DNA of 64,000 nt from Rebecca billardiae RCC1528 (Eukaryota > Haptophyta), in contig OZ251249.1 of NCBI GenBank assembly GCA_965240325.2, forward strand, positions 1,025,460-1,089,459. Reading direction: 5' to 3'. Position numbers and translations under genes: made by a program. This document shows positions 48,907 to 59,900 of this stretch, piece by piece; within the stretch, counting starts at the first letter, position 1; each line of letters begins with the position of its first letter. A model generated the notes under the pieces. That model had not been told where the DNA came from. It was given only the letters and a program-made list of their open reading frames with translations, and ran no database searches.

Positions 48907-50500
48907 ATGGCGGCCGGCGCACCCGCCGTCGCCACCCCGCGGCAAGCGCTCGCGCCGCTCGCGCCGATCGGCCGGCCGCGCACGCCGCCACCACTCGGGC
49001 CGCGTGCGCTCGCCGCGCCGCCCGCCATCGCGCTCGCCGAGTTCGCCGACTACGGCGGCGGCCTCTCGGCGCCGGAGCCGGCGGAGCCGGCGTCGCAGGG
49101 GGCGGAGGCGGGCGTGGCGGGTCTCGGCTGGGAGCTGGAGGACAGCGGGGCGCACGCGGAGGAGGCCGAGGTGGCGGCCGAGGCATCTGCGGACGAGGGC
49201 GTGGGCGAGCCTGCCGACGGCGCGGCGTGGGCGGAGTGGGAGCTCGAGGCGCCAGCGGCCGCCGCGCCCGCGGCCGCCGCCGCGCCTCACCCGCCGCCGC
49301 CGGCCGCCGCGCCCGCCGCGAGCGCCGCGGCGCCGGCCGCCGCGCCGCTGGCCGAGTCGCCCGCCGCCCCGCCGCCCCAGTCGCCCGCCGCCACCCCGCC
49401 GCGCCGCGCCGGCGTGCGCGTGCTGGGCGGCGGGCGCGGCGTGGGGCGCGCGTTTGAGCTCGAGGCGGAGGCGCACGCGCTGCGCTCGGACGCGGAGCCC
49501 GACGAGGACGAGGACGAGGAGGAGGAGGGGGAGGAGGAGGGGGCCAAGCCGCCGCGCCGGCTCGCGGTGGTGGACGCCGAGCCGGGCGGGCTGCGCGCGC
49601 GCTGGGCGCTCGCGGACGAGCCGAGCGCGGACGACGCGGCGGCCGCGGCCGCGGCCGAGGCGGCCGAGCGCGCGGCGCGCGAGCGCGAGGCGACGGCCGC
49701 GGCCGAGGCGGCGGAGGCGGCGGCGCTCGCGCGCGCGCTCGTCGAGGCGGCGGACGCGCGCGCCGCCGCGGTGCGCGAGACGCGCGCGCGCGAGGCCGCC
49801 GCCGCGCGCGCCGCGGCCGACGCGGCGCTGGCGCAGGCGGGTGCAGCGGCCGCGGAGGCGGAGGCCGGGCTGCGCGCGCGCGTCGCGGCGCAGCGCGCGG
49901 CCGAGGCGGCCGAGGCGGCCGCGGCCGCGCAGGAGGCGAAGGAGGCGCGCGCGTGGGCGGCGCTCGTCGCGAGGCTGGGCGCGCCGCCAGACGCATCGGA
50001 GTTCACGCTCGAGCCGGGCGCGCCCACGCGCGCCGAGGCCGCCGCCGTCGGGCGCGACGCGGCGCGCGGCGGCGCGCCCGCGGCCGCGCGCGCCGCCTCG
50101 CGGGCGGGCGCAGGCGCGGCCGCGGCCGCGGCCGCGGAGGCGGAGGCGGAGGCGGAGTTCGACTTTGACGCGGACGTGGACGTGCACTACTCGCTGCGCG
50201 TGAGCGCCGCCGACCGCGCGGCGGCGGACGCGATCCGGCGGCGGCTGCCCTCGCCGCCCAAGCCGCCGCCGCCGCCCACGGCGCGGCTGGCGCGCGGCGG
50301 CGGGCGCGCCTCCGCCGCGGGCGCGCGTCGGCTTGTGCCGCGCACGCCTGCGGAGCTGCGCGCGGCGCAGGAGGCGAGCTGCGCCGCCGCGCCGCCGGAG
50401 CTGCTGCCGCCCGCACGCACGGCGGCGGCAGGGATGGCGCTGCCGCGGGGCGCCGCGGCGGAGGGCGGCACGGCGGGCTGGCGGTGGCGCGCGCAGCAGC

Positions 50501-50534
<34 letters not shown>

Positions 50535-50910
50535 GGGCGCGGGCGCGGGCGCGCGGCTCGTGCCCGCGCTCGCGCTGACCCAGGGCGCTCGCGCCGCGCA
50601 CGCGCCGCCGCCGCCGCCGTCGGAGCTGGGCGACGTGTGGCTGTGGCTGGGCGCGCACGCGCAGCACGCGCCGCCGGACGCCCGCCCGCCGCCGCTCGCG
50701 GGCGCGCCCTCCGAGTCCGGGCCGGCCGCGCGCGGCGGCGGCGTGGCGCTGCAGCTGCTGCCCCCGCCGCACGGCGGCGCCGCGGCGCGCTCGGCGGCGC
50801 TGGTCGCCGCGGTGCGGCACGAGGCGGGCGCGCGCGCGCGCCGCGGCGCGCGCGACGACGCGGCGTGGTGGGGCGCGCTCGCCGCGGCGGTGCAGCCGAA
50901 GGCGGCGTGA
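48907..50910 (+). CDS. Ala-rich coiled-coil protein of unknown function
   Basis: 667 residues from the ATG at 48907. The N-terminus is Pro/Ala-rich with acidic clusters. A run of Asp/Glu (DEDEDEEEEGEEE) is followed by a long Ala/Glu/Arg heptad-rich stretch (about residues 250-350) typical of a coiled coil. A short ordered-looking segment, FDFDADVDVHYSLRV, follows at about 418-432. A Gly run and Pro-rich linkers then separate two small blocks (LGDVWLWLGAHAQHA and SAALVAAVRHEAGAR). No catalytic or binding motif was recognised. The frame is long and uninterrupted, and composition is consistent with this genome's genes. Confidence 0.55.
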
Positions 50911-50985
50911 CTCCGCATGCGTCGTGCGACGATGCTGAGGTAGGATGACGTCGCCGCTCCTCACCAGTCACCGCCGCCATCGTAG

Positions 50986-51500
50986 TACAGGCAATCGCGG
51001 GCAATAAGGAGCTGTCACGTTAAGAAACTGGGGCTTGCTATCTGCGGATCTGGCCTAGAAACTGAGGCTAGCGATTGGCTGGTTCGCTATACGCATAGTC
51101 ACACTAAGAAACCGAGACTACTCGTCGCGGCTCGGGTCCGAGGCGCGTGGGACGCGTGGCGCGCCGCCGCGGCGCCGCCCGCGCGGACTACTGTACTAGT
51201 CAACTTGGTCGTCTTGCTGGTCACTTCTCCTCCAGTCCTGCTGGGGAGCTGCTCCACTGCACACGCCCAGCATGCAACATCATGCCAGATTTGCTCCAAA
51301 AAGGCCCAACAATTTTCTTCGGCCTCGCCGGCCGGGCCTAAAGACTCAGCGGGGGGGCTCTGCCCCCCTGCGCCCCCCGCGCCTGCGCGGCGGGCGGACC
51401 TAAGAAACTGAGGCTCCGTAGGCGCTCGGGCTACCGAACAGCTAAGAAACCGAGGCTAGCCGGCAGATCTCTGACTTCTTATTGCCCGCGATTGCCTGTA
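50986..51500. mobile_element. 511-bp MITE with TA duplication
   Basis: Perfect 21-bp inverted ends CAGGCAATCGCGGGCAATAAG (50988-51008) and complement (51478-51498), flanked by TA on each side. TA duplication with CAGG ends suits a Tc1/mariner-type non-autonomous element. Inside are five diverged direct copies of a unit near CTAAGAAACYGAGGCT (about 51021, 51054, 51105, 51399 and 51441) and a GC-rich stretch at 51345-51395. No coding region. Confidence 0.75.
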
Positions 51501-52034
51501 TGGAGGCGCTCGTTGGAACTTGAGCGGGGGTGGAACTTGACACCGCATTTCCCAGCGAAGTGCCCCATCTCGGCGGGGCTGGCACGGTCGGCACACGCTC
51601 CTGAGCGCTCGCTTTGCGGTGCGGCAGGCCTTGGGCAGCCCAGACAGACATGCCGCGACCGAATTACCGGGCCATGCGCGCACCACACCCGCGCGCTAGA
51701 CATGGCCTACGCGCTGGACGACTGCCGAGGCAACGCCGAACCACTGCATTCCACTGCCCGGCATGCACCCCGAGTCACCTTCAGAGGGCGTCGACGAGCG
51801 CAGAGCGGGTGCGTGGGAGTTCGACCAACTCGTGTACCTTCTTGCAAGCACCAGCGGCGAGGTCGCAAGCCGAACCTTGACCAGCCGTGGAACTTGAGCT
51901 GGTCGGCAGCAATACCACGCCGGCGATCGAATTCAGAATGACGAATTCGAACAGAAGGCGGAAGGAAACGACATCGTTTCATCGCGCGCACTTCGTTACG
52001 CGTGCCGTGCTGACAGCTCGCCTCGCGCGACGCC
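51501..52034. other. intergenic, no gene
   Basis: Holds two copies of TGGAACTTGAGC and other short repeats; no supported frame. It is the 5' flank of the three-exon gene at 52035. Confidence 0.45.
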
Positions 52035-53984
52035 ATGCTCGCCGTCTTCGCCGGCAGCGGCGGCGCGGACGTGCCGCCGATGTTCACGGCGAAGCACTTT
52101 GGCCGCGACCCGATGCACGTGGCGGACATCGCCGGCGCGTCCCCCGCCTCCTCCCGCCCCTTCGCGCGCACCGCCACCGCCTCGATGCGCACGGACGACG
52201 TCGACGGCGCGCAGCCGCGGCGGCCGCCGCCGCCGCGCGAGCCGCTGCCGCCGCCCGACGACGGCTCGCGCTCGCCGTTCGGCCGGCCGGGGCTGGGCGC
52301 GCGGAAGCACGCGATCCCGCCCTCCGGGCGCAACCCGATCGACCCGGTGTACAAGCTGCCCACCGTCGACGCGTCGCGCTGGGCGGCGGTGGCGGCCGAG
52401 CCGCCGTTTGCGGGCGTGTACCGCGCGCGCGTGCCGCGCTCGGGCCACCCGCGCGGGCGCGGCGACGTGCGCGACACGCTGTACACGGTGGACGCGCCCG
52501 CGCCCCTCTACTTTGGCGCGAAGCGCGAGCCGCCGCCGCCCGTCGACGGCTCGCGCCCGCGGCCGCGCGCGCGCGAGCCGTCGGGCGCGCGCCCGTCGCT
52601 CGGCCTCGACGTGTCCGACATCTCCGAGGGCGGCCCGCGCGGCGCGTGGCGCCGGCGGCAGCGCGCGCGGGACGAGGCGGAGGCGGCGGGCGCGCCGGGC
52701 GCGCAGCCGCGCCGCGACCCGCTCGACCCCGAGTACGCGTACGACCTCGGGCCCGGCGGCGTCGGGCCGGTCTCGGCGGCGCGGCACATTGCGCCCGTGC
52801 ACTCGCGCCGCGGCCAGCTCATGCGGCGCGCGCGGCCGACGGGCGGCGTGGGCATGAGCGTCGAGGGCGTGGACGGCGCGACGGCCGACTCGATCACCGC
52901 GCCGCGCCGCGCGATGGCCACGCGCGCGGGCGCGCTGCGCGTCGACGACATCGAGGGCGCGCAGGTGGGCACGCGCGGGGACGGGTTTGTGCTGTACCGC
53001 AGGCCCGACTACACCGACATCACCGGGCGCGCGCGGCCCGAGTACAACGCGCCCGGGCTGCCGCACCCGCCGTCCAAGACGACGAACAAGCTCGACGACA
53101 TCGAGGGGACGAACCCGGGCTCGGGCTTCGCCACCATCCGCATCTACCGCCCGTCGCACGTCGACCACGCCTCGCGCACCGCCGCGCTGATCCGCTCGAA
53201 CGGCGTGCCCGCGGACGCGGACGAGCCGACGCCGCCGCTCAGCGCGCACGTCGCGCACAGGCTGGCGCGCGCGCAGGCCGAGCAGCCGCGGCGCCGGCGC
53301 TCGGCGGCGGCCGAGCCGGCGCCGCCGCCGCGCGAGGCCGCCGCCGCCGACGACGAGCGCCCGCCCGTACCCGCCGCGGCCGAGCCCGCGGCCCGGCCGG
53401 AGGTCGGCGCGCACGCCGAGGCTGCCGACGGCGGCGGCGCGGAGCCGGAGCGCGCGGCGGCGGCGGCGGCGGTGGCCGAGGCGGCCGAGGCGGCCGAGCC
53501 GGCGGCGGCGGGCGGCCCCGCGCCCGCTGCGCCCGCGCCCCGGCCGCAGGGCGTGGGCGTGCACGCGCTCGAGTCGCACATCGACGCGCTGGCCGGCGGG
53601 CTGACCGCGGACGACGCGCACATGCAGGCGGACGAGTTTGGGTTTGAGTCCGCGTACGGCGAGGTGCGCGCGCGCACGCGCGCCGCGCGCGCCGGAGCGC
53701 GCGAGCCAACCTTCTGCCGCGCGCGCGCGCGCGCGCGCGCAGGCGCACGCGGGCGAGGACGCGCGCGAGAGCGAGGACAACCCGTTCAACCGGAAGCACC
53801 TCCAGCACGCGCGCGCGCCCGTGTACGACGTGACGGCCGCGGACGCGCGCACGCGCGCAGTGGAGCGGGCGAAGGTGCGCGCGCGCGCCGAACGGCCCGC
53901 CCGCGTGCGTATGCTCACGAATGCGCGCCCCGCAACCGCGCGTTGCTCCCGCAGGAAGTGGAGGCCGTGCGCGCGCTGCCGTGA
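52035..53984 (+). CDS. DDIEG-repeat protein, possible axonemal scaffold
   Basis: Exons 52035-53663, 53743-53874 and 53955-53984 give 596 residues. Introns of 79 and 80 bp both have GTGCG donors and GCAG acceptors, and joining them gives a clean C-terminus (NPFNRKHLQHARAPVYDV ... ERAK|EVEAVRALP). The first half carries several variants of a D-D-I/V-x-G-A motif (VADIAGASP, TDDVDGAQP, VEGVDGATA, DDIEGAQVG, DDIEGTNPG) interspersed with NPIDPVYKLP and DPLDPEYAYD, spaced ~60-100 residues apart. A Pro/Ala/Glu-rich linker follows. I recall similar DI-x-GA / DPxY-type repeat proteins in ciliated protists, so a flagellar role is possible, but this is only an impression. No enzyme motif or membrane segment was seen. 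Confidence 0.65.
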   Translation: MLAVFAGSGGADVPPMFTAKHFGRDPMHVADIAGASPASSRPFARTATASMRTDDVDGAQPRRPPPPREPLPPPDDGSRSPFGRPGLGARKHAIPPSGRNPIDPVYKLPTVDASRWAAVAAEPPFAGVYRARVPRSGHPRGRGDVRDTLYTVDAPAPLYFGAKREPPPPVDGSRPRPRAREPSGARPSLGLDVSDISEGGPRGAWRRRQRARDEAEAAGAPGAQPRRDPLDPEYAYDLGPGGVGPVSAARHIAPVHSRRGQLMRRARPTGGVGMSVEGVDGATADSITAPRRAMATRAGALRVDDIEGAQVGTRGDGFVLYRRPDYTDITGRARPEYNAPGLPHPPSKTTNKLDDIEGTNPGSGFATIRIYRPSHVDHASRTAALIRSNGVPADADEPTPPLSAHVAHRLARAQAEQPRRRRSAAAEPAPPPREAAAADDERPPVPAAAEPAARPEVGAHAEAADGGGAEPERAAAAAAVAEAAEAAEPAAAGGPAPAAPAPRPQGVGVHALESHIDALAGGLTADDAHMQADEFGFESAYGEVRARTRAARAGAREPTFCRARARARAGARGRGRARERGQPVQPEAPPARARARVRRDGRGRAHARSGAGEGARARRTARPRAYAHECAPRNRALLPQEVEAVRALP

Positions 53985-56900
53985 GGCGGGCGCTGCTCGC
54001 ACGTGTCAGTGTGCGGCCTCTGAGGCGCGCCGTGTGCGCGCAGCAGCGGGCTCGACCGGTGCCTGGGCCGGCCGCGCGGCTCCGAGATAGGCAGATGCGC
54101 GATAGTATACGCGCTAGCTCCGGGTCAAGCGACTCCGTCTCTCGCGGGCTCGAGCCGCGCGTTCATTCCGATCGGCCAGACCTGTCTGAGACTGGCGGGC
54201 GATCATCAGCAGCAGCTAATAATGTATAGGCTGTCGATCCGTCCATCCAAGTGAGCCCCCATGGGCGGTTGCTGACCGCCGACGATCTGGGGTGCGCATG
54301 CGCGCTCTGTACGGTGCGCAGCGCGCACGACACTCGACAGGTCGGGGCCGGCCCCGCAGGCCGGCCCGGGCCGCGGCCGCGCGGCTCAGACATTGTGCTG
54401 CTGACGATGATGATGGCGGCGCGCGCTGGGTATGCCGCCTACCCAGCGCCCCGCACCGGTCGAAGCTGCCTTCGCCCCGCCCCCCATCGTCCAACCCGTC
54501 ATATCTGGCTCCGGTGAGCAGCAGCTGCGGAATGCCCAGCATGCGCCCTCGCTGCCCCGGGCCCGGTGCACGGGAGGCTGAGCCGCGCGGTGCGTGATTG
54601 ATGATCCGAGGCTGGCGGTCTGACTGGGCGGCGACCACGCTTGGCGCATGTCGGAAGCGAGTCGGCGAGCAGCCCTGGCTCCACTGGCTGGCGCGGGGCG
54701 CTGGCGTGCTACACCGAGATGAGCCGACACATGCGCGCCCACGCCCGCGCTGCACCGCTCGTGCGCTGCCATCCACCCTCGGTGGCCGCACAGCGACGGC
54801 TGACAGATGCTGGCCGTGACGCGCGCGCGCGCGCTCGGCGGGGCGCGCTCGGCGGGCGTGCCGCGGGCGCATGTGCGCGCGATGGATCGACGGCGCTGCG
54901 CCCGGGCCACTGCGCGGGGCTGCGCGCGCGTACCTGCGCACGGCTTGCTCCCTTGTGGTCAGCGTGTGCGCATGGCCTGGCATACGGCAGCGCCCGCAGC
55001 GGCGCAGCGCTCGCTGCTCGGGGAGCAGGCGCGCGGGCGGGTGCGCGCCGGGCGCCGGGCGACGCGTCTTCGCTGCCGCGCATGCCTCTGCGGCCCGTGC
55101 GCGACCGCGCGCGCCTGCCGTCGCGCGAGCGGGCGCGGGCGGAGCGGCGAAGGCGCCGCTCGCGCCCGGAGGCGATGCCGCCATCGCTCTTCTACCGGGC
55201 TGGCGGCCGCTACAGTACTGTACCGGCTGACGAAACGAATCCGTGTGGTGACTGTGGTCGTTGGGGCTTTCGTCTTTCCGCGCCGCGGAGCAGCTCTCCA
55301 GCATGGCTGCCGAGGCGGCGGTTGGCACGTGCTTTGCGTCGTTGGCGCTCACGGCACGCTCGCGGCGCGGCGGCGTGCGGCGCGAGCGCGTGCTCGCACA
55401 GCAGGCACGTCGCGCGCTGCACCGCCGTGCGAGACCGCCAGTGCCACCGCGCGCAAAGAGTGCCGCCGCTGAGCGCGCGGCCCGCGACGGCGCGGCTTCC
55501 TGCCCGCCGCCGGCGCGCGCCGACTGCGAGCACGCAGGGCTCGGCGCGTGCGCGCCCTCCGGTGCCAGACGCGAGTGCATGCGTCTTGGAGGCATACGTC
55601 ACACGGCCAGCCTTTTTGCCACCGCGTCAGCGTGAGACTCAGCGCCAGTGCTCGGTCCGGCCGGCAGCCCTGCCGCGCTCAGCGTGCAGTCGGACGGCCT
55701 CGGGGGATGGCGGGTTGGGCGGCGGACGAGCGACGACGGGCGCCTACTGGCGAGCCTTGGCCGCGCCATGCGCGTCGTCAAGTCAAGCAGCCATCGCCCG
55801 CGCCCGCGCCCGCCGCCGCCATTCGTAGTAGTCGCAGTTGCCGCGCGCGGCCTGCGCCGAGTGCTCCGACCGCACGGCAGCTGCAGGTCTGGCTGGCGAG
55901 GTGCGATGAACCGCGGCGCAGCACGCGGCGTTCAAGCCGAGCGCGGGGCGTGGGACCCCCCGGGCTACCCGCACGAGGGCGCACACGACGACCCCGAGCC
56001 AGCCTCGAGGGCTGCGGCTGCAGCGCCGAGGCCAGTGCGTCCGGAGCCGTGCCGGCTGCGCCGAGCGCGCGATGCCAGGCGCGCCCGCGTCCAGTGCGGC
56101 TCGGCTGGGCTCGCCTCACCTCGGCGCAGCACGCGGCGCCGCGGCCGAGGTCGAGGCGTGGCATCCCGCGAGTACGCCCGCGCGGGCCCGCACGGGCTGC
56201 CCGTGCCCCAGGCTCGGGCTGTCGCGGCCGTACCGATGCTGGGCCTGGGGCAGCGCGCGCTGCCGTCGCGGGCTTTCCATCGCGCGCCCGCGGGGGCGCG
56301 ACGGCAGCGCGTGGGGCGGTGCGAGCCAGCCGAGCGACCGCAGCGCGTGCTGCTCGGCGGCGCGTGGCGGGAGCGCGCCGCGGACGTGGCTGGCGCCGCA
56401 CACCAGCTCAGCTGCCCCCGCCCCCGCGCCCCCATCTTCCACCTCGTCCGAGCTGCCTCCAGTCCGCGCCATCACGGCCGCGAGCGGCCTACGCGCAGCT
56501 GCTGCATGCCGCTGGTTGCGAACGCGCCTCACGTCGAGGGCGCGGCCGCCCCTTGCAGGGACGCGTGCACGTGGCGATCGAGACGAGCACACCCGAGCGC
56601 GGTCAGCGCGGGTCGGCAGTGGCGAGCAGCGGGAGAACAGTCTCTATGCTGAACGGCCGCGCACGCCGCGGCCGAGCTCTGCGCGCAGACTTGGCGGCTG
56701 TTCACGCGTTGCTGACGGGCACCGCGCACTGTGCGGCGTCGTGCAAGCGACGGAAACGCGAGTGCATCCCCCCAGTACGCGCGCTCGACCGCTCGGCAGT
56801 GCACCCGCGCGGCCGCGCGCGGCCGGCTGCGTTTGCGTGGCAGCGCGGCCGAGCGAGGGGAGTGGCGGTGCGCTCGCGTCGCCGCGCACTGTCGCGATGG

Positions 56901-59900
56901 CAGCGCGTGGGACGTGGTCACGTGGTGAGCCGGCCGAGGGGCGCGTGCTTTGACGGCGCGTGGATTCCCTCGCGCACCACTGCGCCGGCGTGCGCGCGCA
57001 CGCGGCGCGCACGACAGCCGCCTTTGGCGGACGGCGGGGATGGAGTGCGGCCATGCTGGTCTTTGAGGCCGGATTTCTCGTCGCTTGGAATACCAGCGAT
57101 CTTTTTTTCCGACGCCACCCGACGACCGTTGGTCGCGGCGGCGCGCGAATTCAGCATGGCCTCTCCCCACTGGGACGAGTCTGCATCCCGCGGCGCCGAT
57201 GGGCGCGAGCCCGCGTCGGACGGGGCGGTCGTGCGCCTGGAGGTACGCACGTGAAGCGCCGTATCCGCCCCTGCGCCTCGCACCAGCCCAAGGCGGCCTC
57301 CGCCCCCGCCCCCGCCCCGTCTCACTCGTCGTCGGACCTGCGGCTCCGGCTAGCCGCGTTGTGGGCTCTCCAACAGCTGCGCCCGGCGGTTCGGGCGGCG
57401 GATCCGCGATGCTGGGCGTCCACCTCGGCTAGCCGTCGATGCATCGTGAGCGTCGTCTCGTCGGCAGCCGTCACCCGCGCCCGCGCTCGCCGCCGCCATG
57501 CGGAGTCTCAGTCGCTGCTGCCTGCAAGTAGTGTGTCCCGCTGACCAGTCGGCAGCTGCAGCTGGCTTCTGCCTTTCTGGCTGGCTCGGTGCTGTTGCGC
57601 TTCGCGTGGCGCAGCACAGCATGGCTGTGCGCGGGCAATCTGGCCCCTTGGATGGCCGAATTGGTGGGTGAACGGGCCACGCCCGCGAGGGCATCACAGC
57701 GTGCAGAAGGGCGGCCCAGTCAGGGAGGGAGTGCAGCCGCGCCGAGCGGCGCGTCACGGCTGCCGATTGCGCTGCTCTTGCGCTGTGGGACGTGTGTGAG
57801 CCCCGCCGCGTACGCTCCTGCGGCACCGAGGCTGCCGCTCCGCGCCCGAGCAGATCGCGCGGCGCGAGCGGCGGCGCCTGCCGAGTGCTGCTGCTGTGGC
57901 AGCTACCGCCGAGCGCTACCGCGCGCCCGGGCGGCAGGGTGTGGAGCGGCGCAGCCGGCCCAGAGCCTCGCACCGGTCGAGGCTGCCCCCGCCCCGGCCC
58001 CCCATCTTACCCATCGTCAAGCCTGCGCCTTGTGGGCTGCGTAGTGAGCGGCAAGCATCAGGGCGCTCCTCATCACGCGTGAGCGCCAGCTCATCTGCGC
58101 ACGGCCGTCCCACTGCGGTGCGGCTGGGCGCGCGCGCGCCTCGCGTCAATTGAACACGCGCGCCTTGCCGCGGCGGCCGAGACGAGCACTGTCGAAGCAC
58201 TGTCGAGCGCGACCGTCGCGGCGGCGAGCAGCGGTCGTGGCTGGCGCAACGCACCGGCCCAGCCCGCCCCCGCCCCCGCGCCCCCCCCATCCTCCACCTC
58301 GTCCGAGCTGCCTCTGGTGCGCGCCATCACGGCCGCGCTGCGCACGCTCGCGCACGCGCCTCGCTTCGAGGGAGCGGCCGTCCCTTGCCGTGGTGCGTGG
58401 CGGTCGAGACGAGCGCACACTCCGGCGCGCATGATCACCGCAAGTCGGCGGTGGCGAGCAGGAGTCACGCAGCCTTCATTTTCAACAGCAGCGCGCGCGC
58501 CGCGGCCGAGCTCTGCACGCAGACTTGGCAGGTGTTCACGCGTGGCTGGCGGGCACCACGCACTGCGCGGCGTCGTGCGTGCGAGTGGCGGAGACGCGAG
58601 TGCATCCCCCCAGCAAGCGCGCTCGGCCGCTCGGCCGTGCGCTCGCGCGGCCGCGCGCAGCCGGCAGCGTTTGCTTTCAGCGCGGGCCGAGCGAGCGGGC
58701 AGTGCGCTCGCGTCGGGGGCGCACGATCGCGATCGCAGCGCGTGGGACGTGGTGAAGTGGCCGAGGCGCTCCGGGCGCGCGCTTCGACGGCGCGCGGATC
58801 CTCTCGCGCATAACTGCGCCGCCGTGCGCGCGCACGCGACGCGCACGACAGCCGCCCTCCGGCGGACGGCCGGGAAGCGGCGCCGCCATGCTGGCTTCCG
58901 AGGCCGAGTTGACTTTTCCCTGAATTCCCTCGCCTGGAATATCGGCGCTGGTAATCTTTTTTTCGCGACGTCACCGACGACCGTTGGTCGCGGCTGCGCG
59001 CGAATCAGCATGGCCTCTCCCCACGAGTCTGCATCCCGCGGCGCAAGATGGGCGCGAGCCCGCGTCGCACGGGGCGGTCGTGCGCCTGGAGGTACGCACG
59101 TGGAGCGCCGTATCCGCCCCTGCGCCTCGCACCAGCCCAAGGCGGCCCCCGCCCCCGCCCCCCCCGTCACACTCGTCGATGCATCGTGAGCGCCGTCTCG
59201 TCGGCAGCCGTCACCAGAGCCCGCGCCCGCCGCCGCCATGTGGAGTCTCAGTCGCTGCTGCCTGCAGGTAGTGTGTCCCGCCGCTGGCTTCTGCCTTTCT
59301 GGCTGGCTAGGTGGCGCAGCACTGCATGTTTGTGTGCGGGCAGTCGGGCCACTCGGACGGCCGAACTGGCGGGTGAACTGGCCACGCCAGCGAGGGCATC
59401 CCCGCTGGCAGCAAGGGCGGCCCAGTCAGGGTGGCACCTTGACTGCCCCCCAGCCCCGTTTTTGGCCGCACGATTGCGAATCTCAGAGTTACTTGGCCAG
59501 TCAATGTTTAGAGTTTTGAAGAAGGCGAAAGACTATCTGGCGGCCGAAACGAGGGACGGCTGTCCCGATGGCGTTCCGGCCGCGAAGTCCGCCGGTGCCT
59601 TGCACGAGGGCTGCCGATCAGTGGCGCCTAGCCCGGTCGTCCGCGCGGTTGCGTCAGCGTACGCGCCATGTGTGTGCCCCCCGCTGTCACGGCATGTTGT
59701 GCGCCAGCACCGTGGGAGCTCCTCGCCTGTTCCTGTCACTCACGGCCAAGCGACGGTGCAGAGATCTTCAGTCCGAGCCCGCGACTGCTGAACTTCTGTG
59801 ATACGTGTGCGAATCCTTGCAGAAAAGCACGCTCTGCTCCCGCAAATCTACCTGGCGAACGTGCGCTGGTGTCAATGCTTCACGCAGTGCACAAATGCCA

